From contig NZ_CABPSB010000015.1 in NCBI RefSeq assembly GCF_902459655.1, positions 85,184-149,183 on the forward strand: a stretch of DNA of 64,000 nucleotides. The letters are read 5' to 3'. The notes beneath the pieces are model-generated. The model saw only the letters and a list, made by a program, of their open reading frames with translations, ran no database searches and was not told the DNA's origin. Source of the stretch: Pandoraea anhela. GTDB taxonomy: Bacteria > Pseudomonadota > Gammaproteobacteria > Burkholderiales > Burkholderiaceae. Positions 39,337 through 56,415 of the stretch are shown here, one piece after another. The first letter of the stretch is position 1. Every line of letters begins with the position of its first letter. The translations under genes and the position numbers were made by a program.

Positions 39337-40200
39337 TCAAACGGTATCGAACCAGATATGCACATTGCCCGTGCCGCGGGCGTTCTCGTAATCGGAGAGC
39401 ACCGTTCCTGCACTGCGGCATTCGGCGCCACCGAGCGCCCCGACCATCTGCAAGTAGTGAGCCCCATGCGCCTCCCACGGCCGCTTCCGGTAATCCGTAT
39501 CCCAGTCCGCCAGAATCCGGTCGTGACGTCCCTCGCGAAACGCCTCGATCGCGCGCTTGTCGCTCTCGATGTTCTCCGGACGCGACACGTTGCTCTCGTG
39601 AAAAATGCGCGGATGATTCGGCTTCCAGTCGATACCGTTGAATTTATGGCTCAACGCGCCGGACGCCAGCATCACCACGCGCAGATCGCTGCGGCGAATC
39701 GCTTCGCCGATCACCTCGCCCGATTGCAGGAAGTGATGCGTCTCGCAGTTCTGGCAGGAACTGACCGTCACGATGGGCCACGCGTCGAGTCGCATCTGCT
39801 TGATGACGTTGATCGTCGGGTAATGGCGAGGCAGATCGGGATGCTGCACTGCCCGAGCCCGCACGCCGCGCTCGCGCGCCACCTCGTCGACAGCCAGCGC
39901 CAGCGCCGGATGCCCGCGATAGTCGTACGGCACGCCGTGCAGATACCACGGCATTTCGTCAGAGACATACATGCCCGAGTAGTGCGCGCCGCCGTCGATC
40001 AGGTGATAGCCGGTGGTGAACCAGTGCGAATCGAAGATCATGACGACATCCGGACGCACCGCCGCGATACGTTCCCGCACCCGTGCATAACCGGGGATCA
40101 GATCCGAATCCGCTCCCGCGCCCTGCAACACACGAAACTCCTCACACTGCATCAGGCCGGGGTGATGCGACACCAACGCCGCGCCGACGATCTGTCCCAT
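39337..40200 (-). CDS. hpaD: Class III extradiol dioxygenase (HpaD-type)
   Basis: The 287-residue protein is a LigB-type dioxygenase, with iron-ligand histidines in ALVSHHPGL and an acidic/histidine segment MIFDSHWFTTGYHLID. The length fits homoprotocatechuate 2,3-dioxygenase of the E. coli class III type. It cleaves 3,4-dihydroxyphenylacetate with Fe(II) and O2 to 5-carboxymethyl-2-hydroxymuconate semialdehyde. It is 12 bp before the FAH gene and 78 bp after hpaE in transcription order. Confidence 0.9.
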   Translation of the reverse strand: MGQIVGAALVSHHPGLMQCEEFRVLQGAGADSDLIPGYARVRERIAAVRPDVVMIFDSHWFTTGYHLIDGGAHYSGMYVSDEMPWYLHGVPYDYRGHPALALAVDEVARERGVRARAVQHPDLPRHYPTINVIKQMRLDAWPIVTVSSCQNCETHHFLQSGEVIGEAIRRSDLRVVMLASGALSHKFNGIDWKPNHPRIFHESNVSRPENIESDKRAIEAFREGRHDRILADWDTDYRKRPWEAHGAHYLQMVGALGGAECRSAGTVLSDYENARGTGNVHIWFDTV

Positions 40201-40278
40201 AGTGTTCTCCTCTCATCCTGTGGTAACGAGGGCCGCCGCGCGCCGGCGTCGGCCCGATGGAAGCTCGATGCCGGGCGT

Positions 40279-41754
40279 TCAGCGATGGCTGAAGCTGGCT
40301 TTGAACGGTTGTTTCGGCACGACGATATCCTTCACGTCGCAGAAAAATTCGAAGCTCCAGCCGCCGCCTTCACGACCGACGCCCGAACGTTTGATCCCGC
40401 CGAACGGCGCGGCCAGATCGCGAATGCCGAAGCTGTTGATCCAGAGGAACCCGGTGCGAACGCGCTCGGCAATCGCGATGGCGTGCGCTTCGTCGCCGTA
40501 GCAAACGCCACCGAGCCCGTAGTCGGTGCCATTGGCCAGATCGACGACTTCCTCGTCGCTCGTAAACGTCTGCAACGTGAGCACCGGACCGAAGACTTCC
40601 TGCTGCACGATTTCGTCTTGCTGACGCAGGTCGGTGAGCAGCGTCGGCGCGAAGTATTGCGCACCGAAAGGGTGAGCCGTGCCGCCCCACAGCACGCGCG
40701 CCCCGCCGGCCACGGCACGGTCGACGAAGGCCTGCACGCGTTCGAGCTGGCGCGGGTGGATGATCGGGCCGACCTCGGTCGCCGCGTCGCGCGGATCGCC
40801 CACGACGAGATGCGTCACCACGTCGCGCAACTTCGCGGTGAACGCCGGCGCGATGTCCGCATGGACGAGCAGCCGCGTGCCCGCGAGGCATACCTGACCG
40901 GCATTGCGATACATCAGCGCGGCGGTGGCGGCGGCGGCATCGAGATCGGCGTCGGCCAGCACGATGAATGCCGACTTGCCGCCTAGTTCCAGACTGCAAG
41001 GCACGAGGTTCTCGGCGGCCGTCTTCGCGATCCATTTCGCGGTCGCGACCGACCCCGTGAACGAGATGCGTGCGAGTCGCGCATCGCTCACCAACGCCGC
41101 CCCGGTCACGGCGCCCTCCCCCTGCAACAGATTGAAGACGCCGGGCGGCAGTCCCGCTTCGTGTGCACAATCCGCGAGCAGCGATGACGTGAGCGGCGCC
41201 CACTCCGGCGCTTTGAGCACCACGGTATTGCCCGAGGCCAGCGCCGGACCGATCTTCCACGTCGCAAGCATCAAGGGCGAATTCCAGGGCGTGATCACGG
41301 CCACCACACCCGCCGGATCGTGACGCACGAGATGGCGCGCCTGTGGCGTCTCGATCACCCGCTCCTGCAACGTGAGTGCGTGCTCGGCGAACCAATCGAT
41401 GTTCTGCATCGCACGCGGCACCACGCCGTGCGCCATGCGCGAGCGCAGCACACCGGCGTCGGCGCTCTCGAGCGCGGCGAACGCGTCGGCACGACGGCCG
41501 ATGGCCTCGGCCAGGCGCCGGAGATACGGCCGACGTTGTGCCGCACCGAGCGCCGCCCACGCGGGGAAGGCGTCCGACGCCGACGTCACCGCCGCATCCA
41601 CATGCGCCGGATGACCGCGCGCGATGTCGCCAAGGGGCGACTGGTCGATGGGGGATACGCACACGAATGTCTCGTCGGACGCCACACGACGCCCGTCGAT
41701 GTAGTGATCCGGCGACACCGATACGCCGGCTACCTGGATAGGGAGAGAGCTCAT
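40279..41754 (-). CDS. hpaE: 5-carboxymethyl-2-hydroxymuconate semialdehyde dehydrogenase
   Basis: This 491-residue NAD-dependent aldehyde dehydrogenase has the Glu motif LELGGKSA and the catalytic Cys in NAGQVCLAGTR, with ITPWNSPL and FGGIKRSGVGREGG near the ends. By operon context it oxidises the ring-cleavage semialdehyde to the diacid. The ATG at 41754 is preceded by a GAGA-type ribosome binding site; the open frame continues to 41943 but carries no homology. Confidence 0.92.
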   Translation of the reverse strand: MSSLPIQVAGVSVSPDHYIDGRRVASDETFVCVSPIDQSPLGDIARGHPAHVDAAVTSASDAFPAWAALGAAQRRPYLRRLAEAIGRRADAFAALESADAGVLRSRMAHGVVPRAMQNIDWFAEHALTLQERVIETPQARHLVRHDPAGVVAVITPWNSPLMLATWKIGPALASGNTVVLKAPEWAPLTSSLLADCAHEAGLPPGVFNLLQGEGAVTGAALVSDARLARISFTGSVATAKWIAKTAAENLVPCSLELGGKSAFIVLADADLDAAAATAALMYRNAGQVCLAGTRLLVHADIAPAFTAKLRDVVTHLVVGDPRDAATEVGPIIHPRQLERVQAFVDRAVAGGARVLWGGTAHPFGAQYFAPTLLTDLRQQDEIVQQEVFGPVLTLQTFTSDEEVVDLANGTDYGLGGVCYGDEAHAIAIAERVRTGFLWINSFGIRDLAAPFGGIKRSGVGREGGGWSFEFFCDVKDIVVPKQPFKASFSHR

Positions 41755-41810
41755 GCCATGTCTCTTTGCGAAGGATCTCTGGGAAGCGGATGACGCACAC
41801 GCTCGCATCG

Positions 41811-41850
41811 CGCCGAATTGTGCGAAATTGCGCGGAATCTCGCGGAATTG
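41811..41850. repeat. 10-bp imperfect repeat, four copies, between hpaI and hpaE
   Basis: The segment reads as CGCCGAATTG, TGCGAAATTG, CGCGGAATCT and CGCGGAATTG, i.e. four related 10-mers. It lies in the 100-bp gap between the end of hpaI and the start of hpaE. Confidence 0.7.
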
Positions 41851-41854
41851 CACG

Positions 41855-42640
41855 CTAAGCGCTCGCGCCGTCGGGGCCGGCAAACTTCGCGGCCAGTGTC
41901 CGGCTCGCATTCGCGAGCAACGTCGTGTCGACGCCCACCGCAATGAACGTCACCCCAAGGGCGAGGTAGTGACGGGCCAGCGTCTCATCGACACACAGAA
42001 TCCCCGCAGCCTTGCCTGCATGACGGATACGGGCAATGCCATCCTCGATCGCCTTGCGCACCTCTGGATGCGTTGCCTGACCGAGGTGTCCCATCGAGGC
42101 CGCGAGGTCGGCCGGCCCGATGAACACGCCGTGCACGCCGTCAACGGCGGCGATCTCGTTGACCTGCGCCAGCGCATCGGCCGTCTCCACCTGCACGAGC
42201 AGACACGTCGTGTCGTTCGCGGCATGCAGATAGTCCTCGTAACGATTCCACCGTGACGAGCGCGCCAGACCGCTGCCCACGCCGCGTGTGCCTTGCGGCG
42301 GATAACGCGTGGCGCTCGCCAGATCGCGTGCCATGGCGGCAGACTCGACCATCGGCACGAGCAACGTCGTCGCGCCGATTTCCAGCACCTGCTTGATGAG
42401 CGCCGCATCGCCATGCGGCAAACGCACCACCGGATGCGTCGGATAAGGAGCGACGGCCTGCAACGTCGCGAGCATGGTGCGCAGATCGTTGGGCGCGTGT
42501 TCGCCGTCGATCACCAGCCAGTCAAAGCCGCTGCCTGCGCAGAGCTCGGCGGCATAAGGCGTTGCGAGCCCCATCCATAAGCCGATCCGACGCTTGCCTT
42601 GTGCCAGCGCCTGTTTGAACGCATTCGGAGGTGTTTTCAT
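41855..42640 (-). CDS. hpaI: 4-hydroxy-2-oxo-heptane-1,7-dioate aldolase
   Basis: This 261-residue class II (metal-dependent) aldolase of the HpcH/HpaI family has [11 protein letters not shown] and [15 protein letters not shown] with its metal-binding glutamate, and [17 protein letters not shown]. It splits the last six- or seven-carbon intermediate to pyruvate and succinic semialdehyde. The ATG at 42640 follows GGAG by eight bases. An in-frame open region upstream translates repeats and is not part of the gene. Confidence 0.92.
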   Translation of the reverse strand: MKTPPNAFKQALAQGKRRIGLWMGLATPYAAELCAGSGFDWLVIDGEHAPNDLRTMLATLQAVAPYPTHPVVRLPHGDAALIKQVLEIGATTLLVPMVESAAMARDLASATRYPPQGTRGVGSGLARSSRWNRYEDYLHAANDTTCLLVQVETADALAQVNEIAAVDGVHGVFIGPADLAASMGHLGQATHPEVRKAIEDGIARIRHAGKAAGILCVDETLARHYLALGVTFIAVGVDTTLLANASRTLAAKFAGPDGASA

Positions 42641-42674
42641 GGGATTAGCTCCATTGCACTCGCAGTGCTTGATG

Positions 42675-42790
42675 TGATCGCTTGGTTCGATTGGCTTGAT
42701 CGGCTCGATCGGTTCGGGTGGCGGATTGGCCCCGGTCGGCCCCGGTCGGCCCCGGTTGGCCCCGGTTGGCCCCGGTTGGCCCCGGTCGGC
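42675..42790. repeat. Two tandem repeat arrays between hpaH and hpaI
   Basis: The gap of 208 bp holds 42675-42719, five imperfect 9-bp units such as GATCGCTTG and GCTCGATCG, and 42731-42790, six 10-bp units CCCGGTCGGC or CCCGGTTGGC. The second array is nearly perfect with C/T change at one base. Such arrays can vary in copy number and could alter hpaI mRNA leader structure. Confidence 0.92.
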
Positions 42791-42848
42791 GCGATTGCGT
42801 CGATGCATCGATGCAGTGGGCCGGCAACGATCCGGCCACGAACCGCCG

Positions 42849-43658
42849 TCAGACGAAGCGCACGCCGATCGCGCCGAGCGGGCCGTAGTCGGCGTGGAAG
42901 ACATCGCCCGCCGCGCACGCCACGGGTCGCGTGAACGACCCGGCCAGCACGATCTCGCCGGCTTGCAACCCTTCGTCGAAGGCGCCGAGCTTGTTCGCGA
43001 GCCAGGCGATGCCGTTGCCAGGATGATTCAGCACGGCCGCGCTCAGGCCCGACTCTTCGATCACGCCGTTGCGATAGAGCAGCGCGCCCGCCCAGCGCAG
43101 GTCGATGGCGTCGGGCCTGACAGGGCGCCCGCCGAGAACGATGGCCGCATTCGCGGCGTTGTCGGCAATGGTGTCGAAGACTTTGCGCGGCGCTTTGGTG
43201 TCGCGGTCGAACAATTCGATGCGCCCGTCGATGAGTTCGAGCGCCGGCGTAACCCACGCGGTGGCGTCGAGCACATCGAACAGCGTAACGCCCGGCCCCT
43301 TGAGCGGCTTGGCGAGAATGAACGCCAGTTCCACCTCCAGACTCGGCACGATGAAACGCGACGCCGCCAGCGTCGCGCCGTCGGCGACGAGCATGTCGTC
43401 GAGCAGCGTGCCGTGATCCGGTTCGGTGATCTGCGCCGCGACCTGCATCGCGCGCGAGGTCAGCCCGATCTTGTGACCGATCACGCGACGCCCCTCGGCG
43501 AACTTCAGCGCCAGCCACGCCTGAGAAATCGCGTAGCTGTCGGCAATCGTCATTTCGGGGTAGCGGCGCGAGAACTGCATCACGGGCGTGCGCGTGCGCT
43601 CGGCCTCGTGCAACTCGCGGGCAAGGGCCTGATGGGTCGAGGCGTCGAGCTTGGGCAT
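42849..43658 (-). CDS. hpaH: 2-oxo-hepta-3-ene-1,7-dioate hydratase
   Basis: The 269-residue protein is a FAH-fold hydratase like HpaH/MhpD, with [14 protein letters not shown], the acidic motif [16 protein letters not shown] and [11 protein letters not shown]. It hydrates the dienoate formed after decarboxylation. As the first gene of the operon it lies next to the predicted regulator site at 43726-43764, 67 bp upstream. The Shine-Dalgarno GGAG lies eight bases from the ATG. Confidence 0.92.
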   Translation of the reverse strand: MPKLDASTHQALARELHEAERTRTPVMQFSRRYPEMTIADSYAISQAWLALKFAEGRRVIGHKIGLTSRAMQVAAQITEPDHGTLLDDMLVADGATLAASRFIVPSLEVELAFILAKPLKGPGVTLFDVLDATAWVTPALELIDGRIELFDRDTKAPRKVFDTIADNAANAAIVLGGRPVRPDAIDLRWAGALLYRNGVIEESGLSAAVLNHPGNGIAWLANKLGAFDEGLQAGEIVLAGSFTRPVACAAGDVFHADYGPLGAIGVRFV

Positions 43659-43725
43659 CTCGGTGTCTCCGGTTATCGTGGTGCGTCGTCTGAGAGACGC
43701 TTATTCTTGCGGTCTGCCACGCCGT

Positions 43726-43764
43726 GAACAATCAATCGATTCTGGGCGATTGATAAGTAAAACT
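43726..43764 (-). promoter_or_regulatory. Shared 39-bp regulator site upstream of hpaH
   Basis: On the minus strand it reads AGTTTTACTTATCAATCGC followed by CCAGAATCGATTGATTGTTC, 33 of 39 identical to 34497-34535. It contains a perfect dyad, ATCAATCG and CGATTGAT separated by 8 bp (43731-43738 and 43747-43754). A further dyad ATCGGTTT/AAACCGAT lies at 43839-43846 and 43865-43872. Otherwise the 484-bp gap (43659-44142) has no gene; a 76-codon frame at 43732-43962 is not convincing. Confidence 0.7.
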
Positions 43765-44006
43765 GGATAATCCGTCGCCCACCGTCGACGCCCCTGCCTC
43801 CCGCGACACGCCAACTGTCGCATCGCCGCCACAGATCAATCGGTTTAATGAATCAGGATCGATAAAACCGATCATTGGCACTTCCTCCGACTTTTCCCAA
43901 TTTTCGAGGCCTTTTGCGCTATAACATCGCGCTTTCTCGGCAGTGACCTGCCTTGCAGCCACTTTTTACGCGCAATCGCTACCATCGCTCGCTTATCCCC
44001 ATCAAA

Positions 44007-44031
44007 AATGAGAGTGATTTGCATTTATAAT
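44007..44031 (+). promoter_or_regulatory. Fur-box-like site overlapping the TonB receptor promoter
   Basis: TGAGAGTGATTTGCA (44009-44023) matches the Fur 7-1-7 consensus at 10 of 14 bases. It is directly followed by a perfect TATAAT (44026-44031). No strong -35 is seen, as the site lies where it should be. It implies repression when iron is plentiful. Confidence 0.6.
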
Positions 44032-44142
44032 CCGCGACGCATTATTACAACGTATTACTCGAAACGATTCGACTGCCGCTGCCTCGCGTCTCTAACAGCG
44101 GTGCCGCACGCCACACATTTGCAGTTACGAAGGTCAGCCAAG

Positions 44143-46317
44143 ATGAAGATGTCCGTAAGTCGCCGTGCTCGAGCGGCCGCCGATGCCGCCAGCGTCCAAG
44201 GTATTCACCGCTTCGCTTCCCATCCCCGTCTTCCCCGCACCACCGCCTGCGCCGCAGCGCTGCTCATGGCAACGCTCGGCGCGGCTCACGCGCAGCAGGC
44301 AGAGAGCGCCGCCGAAGCGAAGGCCGATGTCGAGCTCGGCGCCGTCAACGTGTCGGGCGACTGGCTCGGCACGGGGCTGGACAACAGCGCCAAGACGTTC
44401 CCCGGCGCGCGCACGGTCGTGAAGAAGGAGCAGATCGAGGCGTCAGGCGCGGCGAGCATCGGCGACGTTATGCGCCGCATTCCCGGGGTGCAGGCGACGG
44501 ACAACTCCAGTTCCGCCGGCAGCGCGATCTCGCTGAACATCGGCGTTCGCGGTCTCGCGGGCCGTTTCAGCCCGCGCTCGACGGTATTGCTCGACGGCAT
44601 TCCGCTGGCCGTGGCCCCTTACGGCCAGCCGCAACTGTCCTTCGCGCCGGTGAGCCTTTTCAACATCGAGAGCATCGACGTGGTTCGCAGCGGGGGCGCG
44701 GTGCGCTATGGTCCGCAAAACGTCGGTGGCGTGATCAACTTCAAGACACGCTCGATTCCGAGCACGTCGGGTTTGACGGCGGACGCCACCGTTCGCGAGA
44801 ACATTTATACGACCGGCGGCGGCGCCAACACGCAGTACGGACTGTTCCTCGGCACGCAAATGGATAACGGTCTGGGCCTCGCCCTGCTGTATTCCGGCAT
44901 GGTCGGCCGCGACTGGCGCACGGGCAGCAATGAAAATGTGAACGACGTGGCGTTGAAATGGCGATACGACATCACGCCGAGCCAGCAGGTGTACGGCAAG
45001 ATTTCGTACTACGACGCCAAGTCGAAGACCCCCGGCGGCCTGAGCGTTGCGCAGTACAACGCCGATCCGTTCCAGAACACGCGTCCGAACGACTACTGGA
45101 GCGGCAACCGCACCGGTCTCGACTTCGGCTACCTGAATACGATCTCCGACACGCAGGAATTCGAGATCCGCACGTTCTACAACGAAAGCTACCGCCAGAG
45201 TTCGCTCACCAACCTGTCGGTGCTGCCGCTCGTCACGATTCACCAGCCGCGCAACTACCAGACGTTCGGTATCGAACCGCGCTACACCCAGCGCCTGTTC
45301 TTCGGCCCCACGGCACATGACGTCACGGTGGGCTATCGCTTCATTCGCGAACGTGGCGACGACAACAACTTCAACGTCAATGTCGCGAACGGCAAGACGT
45401 CGACGACAACCACGTTCTACAACTACACGAGCGCCAACGCCTTCTACATCGACGACCGTATGGCATGGGGCAATTGGCGCTTCACGCCCGGCGTGCGTTA
45501 CGAATTCATCGCGTCGCAGCGCGTCGACAAAGCCTCCGGCAACACCTTCCGCACGGATAACAACAAGCCGCTGCCCTCGGTGAATCTGTCGTACCTGGTC
45601 AATAGCGCATGGACCATCTTCGCGGACTACAGCACGTCGTTCGGGCCAGTGCAGAACACGCAACTGAACTCGATGTCGGCAACGAACCCGCTACAGCCGG
45701 AAGTCGCCCGGACCTATGAAATCGGCACGCGCTGGACGGATGCCCGCTGGAAGGCCGAGCTTACGGCCTTCAAGATGAAGTTCGACAACCAGATTCTCCA
45801 GGTGCCGAACGTCAGCCCGGCGACCTTCCAGAACATCGGCGCGACGAATCACGACGGTATCGAAACCGCGCTCGATTACACCTTCGACCGGGACAGCGTG
45901 CTGCGCGGCCTGAACCTTTACGCGAACTTCACGTACGTGCGCGCTATCCAGAAGTCGGGGGCGACTGCGGGTCTCGACGTGCCGTTCTATTCGCGCTTTA
46001 CCGACACGCTCGGCGCGCGCTACGCGATCGGTCAGTGGACGTTCAACGTCTCGACGACGCACCAAAGCTCGCAATACGCCGACCTCGCGAACACCGAGGC
46101 ACAATCGGCGGACGGTACCAACGGCAAGGTGCCGGGCTACCGCGTGTGGAATTTGCAGGCGATGTACAAGTTACCGTTCTACAAGAACGCCGATATCACG
46201 GTGGGGCTGAACAACGTGTTCGACAAGCGCTTCTATACGCGCAACACCGACCAGAATGGCGGCATCATGGTGGGCGCGCCGCGCATGGTCTATGTGCAAG
46301 GGCACTTCGGGTTCTGA
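44143..46317 (+). CDS. TonB-dependent outer-membrane receptor (siderophore type)
   Basis: The 724-residue product has a signal region (MATLGAAHAQQ), a plug domain (GAASIGDVMRRIPGVQATDN, SLNIGVRGL and VVRSGGAVRYGPQNVGGVINF) and a 22-strand-type barrel ending VQGHFGF with a terminal Phe. It resembles FecA-like iron-chelate receptors. Ligand unknown. The ATG at 44143 follows AAGG at nine bases. A Fur-like box overlaps the promoter. It is divergent from the hpa operon, so a role with catechol iron chelates is an interesting but unproven idea. No TonB/ExbBD or FecIR genes are adjacent. Confidence 0.92.
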   Translation: MKMSVSRRARAAADAASVQGIHRFASHPRLPRTTACAAALLMATLGAAHAQQAESAAEAKADVELGAVNVSGDWLGTGLDNSAKTFPGARTVVKKEQIEASGAASIGDVMRRIPGVQATDNSSSAGSAISLNIGVRGLAGRFSPRSTVLLDGIPLAVAPYGQPQLSFAPVSLFNIESIDVVRSGGAVRYGPQNVGGVINFKTRSIPSTSGLTADATVRENIYTTGGGANTQYGLFLGTQMDNGLGLALLYSGMVGRDWRTGSNENVNDVALKWRYDITPSQQVYGKISYYDAKSKTPGGLSVAQYNADPFQNTRPNDYWSGNRTGLDFGYLNTISDTQEFEIRTFYNESYRQSSLTNLSVLPLVTIHQPRNYQTFGIEPRYTQRLFFGPTAHDVTVGYRFIRERGDDNNFNVNVANGKTSTTTTFYNYTSANAFYIDDRMAWGNWRFTPGVRYEFIASQRVDKASGNTFRTDNNKPLPSVNLSYLVNSAWTIFADYSTSFGPVQNTQLNSMSATNPLQPEVARTYEIGTRWTDARWKAELTAFKMKFDNQILQVPNVSPATFQNIGATNHDGIETALDYTFDRDSVLRGLNLYANFTYVRAIQKSGATAGLDVPFYSRFTDTLGARYAIGQWTFNVSTTHQSSQYADLANTEAQSADGTNGKVPGYRVWNLQAMYKLPFYKNADITVGLNNVFDKRFYTRNTDQNGGIMVGAPRMVYVQGHFGF

Positions 46318-46341
46318 GCCGGATCGATCATGCGGTAAACA

Positions 46342-46376
46342 GGAAACGGCTCACATTGCGTGAGCCGTTTTCCTTT
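46342..46376 (+). terminator. Terminator after the TonB receptor gene
   Basis: AAACGGCTCAC (46344-46354) pairs with GTGAGCCGTTT (46360-46370) around 5 nt, with T and C bases after. It lies 25 bp after the stop. Confidence 0.8.
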
Positions 46377-46411
46377 GATGGGAAGATGCGAACGATGCCG
46401 CCGCCGCAGAC

Positions 46412-47836
46412 TTACTTCGTGCGGCCGTAGTCATCCTGGAAGCGCACGATGTCGTCCTCGCCAAGATACGCCCCGGACTGGACCTCGATCAGCTCCAGCG
46501 GCACTTTCCCCGGGTTTTCCAGACGGTGCGTCGTGCCCACCGGGATATACGTCGACTGATTCTCCGTGAGCAGAATCGTGGTGTCGCCGTTCACCACCCG
46601 CGCCGTGCCCTTGACCACCACCCAATGCTCGGAGCGGTGGAAGTGCATCTGCAAGCTCAGCGATGCGCCCGGCTTCACGACGATCTTCTTCACCTGGAAG
46701 CGATCGCCCACACAAATGCCTTCGTAGTCGCCCCACGGACGGAACACGCGCTGGTGGAACACCGACTCTGAGCGACCGTCGGCGATGAGTTGCTCGACCA
46801 CGCGCTTGACGTCCTGCACATGGTCCTTCGAGGTGACCATCACGACATCGGGCGTCTCGACGATCACGAGGTTCTCCACCCCGATCGCGGCAACCATGCG
46901 GCTCTCGCCGCGCACGTAACTGTTCTTGACGCCGTGCACCACGACATCGCCGATCAGGCTATTGCCGTGCGCGTCCTGCTCGGCAATCTCCGCGACCGCC
47001 GACCACGACCCGATGTCGTTCCATCCCAGCCCTTCGGCATCGACTACGGCCGCATGTCGCGCCTTCTCCATGACAGCGTAATCGATCGAGTCCGACGGAC
47101 AGGCTTCCAGGCTCGCCTTGTCCAGACGGAAGAAATCGATATCGACCGCGCCATTGTCCACTGCGGCGGTAACTTGCTTGAGCATTTCCGGCGCGAGACG
47201 TTCGAGTTCGCCCAGATAGGACGACGCCTTGAACATGAACATGCCGCTGTTCCAGTAGCAGTTGCCGGCAGCGATCAGCCCCGCCGCCTTGGTGGCATCG
47301 GGTTTCTCAACAAACTGGTCAATCTGGAAACCGCTCGCACACACCTGGGTGGCGGCGCCCCGGCGAATGTAACCGTAGCCGGTATGCGGCGACGTCGGCG
47401 GGATACCGAAGGTGACGAGATACCCCTCGTCGGCAAGCGTTTTGGCGGCACGCACGGCGTCGTGGAACTTCGCTTCGTGCGCGATGGCATGATCGGACGG
47501 CAACACGAGCAGCGTGGCGTGCGCATCCTGACGCAGCGCGATCAGCGCAGCTGCCGCCACCGCAGGCGCGGTGTTGCGCGCGACGGGTTCGAGCACGATG
47601 GCGCTCGGCGTCGTTGCGATCGCGCGCAACTGTTCGGCCACGAGAAAGCGCTGCTCGTTGTTGGAGATGATCAGCGGTGCGGCGACGCCACCGAGCGCGC
47701 CGATGCGTTTGACCGTCTGCTGGAGCAATGTGTCGGAACCGGCAAGCGCGAGATACTGCTTGGGATAGCTGGCCCGCGACAAAGGCCACAACCGAGTACC
47801 GCTACCGCCGCACAGGATGACAGGAGTGATTGCCAT
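46412..47836 (-). CDS. manC: Mannose-1-phosphate guanylyltransferase/mannose-6-phosphate isomerase
   Basis: The 474-residue bifunctional enzyme makes GDP-mannose for polysaccharides. The N-terminal nucleotidyltransferase carries CGGSGTRLWPLSRASYPKQYL and FVEKPD. The C-terminal type II phosphomannose isomerase cupin has FRPWGDYEGI, SLQMHFHRSEHWVVVKGTA and IPVGTTHRLENPG. A TATAAT on the minus strand (47894-47899) is a possible -10 without a clear -35. It stands alone here, without other capsule or LPS genes. Confidence 0.95.
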   Translation of the reverse strand: MAITPVILCGGSGTRLWPLSRASYPKQYLALAGSDTLLQQTVKRIGALGGVAAPLIISNNEQRFLVAEQLRAIATTPSAIVLEPVARNTAPAVAAAALIALRQDAHATLLVLPSDHAIAHEAKFHDAVRAAKTLADEGYLVTFGIPPTSPHTGYGYIRRGAATQVCASGFQIDQFVEKPDATKAAGLIAAGNCYWNSGMFMFKASSYLGELERLAPEMLKQVTAAVDNGAVDIDFFRLDKASLEACPSDSIDYAVMEKARHAAVVDAEGLGWNDIGSWSAVAEIAEQDAHGNSLIGDVVVHGVKNSYVRGESRMVAAIGVENLVIVETPDVVMVTSKDHVQDVKRVVEQLIADGRSESVFHQRVFRPWGDYEGICVGDRFQVKKIVVKPGASLSLQMHFHRSEHWVVVKGTARVVNGDTTILLTENQSTYIPVGTTHRLENPGKVPLELIEVQSGAYLGEDDIVRFQDDYGRTK

Positions 47837-47961
47837 GTTCCGAATCGTAGAAAGTCGTTGAAACCGACGACACCTCGCTTTGAGGAAGCGAAAATTATAT
47901 CGTTACTTCAAGCACTTAAAATAACATTGCGATGACATCGAGCGCCGTTTTACCGTCGCTC

Positions 47962-47995
47962 AAAAGAAAAACGGCACCCCGCAAAGGGTGCCGTT
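47962..47995 (-). terminator. Terminator after rpoC
   Basis: AACGGCACCC (47970-47979) pairs perfectly with GGGTGCCGTT (47986-47995); on the minus strand it is followed by TTTCTTTTG. It lies 75 bp after rpoC and closes the rpoBC transcript, so the accessory genes are transcriptionally separate. Confidence 0.92.
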
Positions 47996-48069
47996 CTTCG
48001 TGAAGCTTCGTCTCGGTCCGGCAGCCCCCGCTTTCGCGAGCGCCGCCGTCCCGGGGACCGCGGTCCTGC

Positions 48070-52281
<4,212 letters not shown>

Positions 52282-52308
52282 TGCTTTCTCCTATTTGCCT
52301 GAACGCGA

Positions 52309-56415
<4,107 letters not shown>

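Noticed and set aside
42641-42904. N-terminal extension of hpaI with collagen-like Gly-Pro-Thr repeats
   Set aside because: It is just translation of the tandem DNA repeats; the family start at 42640 has GGAG at the right distance.
37368-43658. The cluster as a new type of aromatic pathway
   Set aside because: The genes fit the known homoprotocatechuate meta-cleavage route; only the missing isomerase and the extra PanE-like gene are unusual.
43732-43962. 76-codon open frame on the minus strand upstream of hpaH
   Set aside because: It covers the predicted regulator site, has no ribosome binding site and no protein features.
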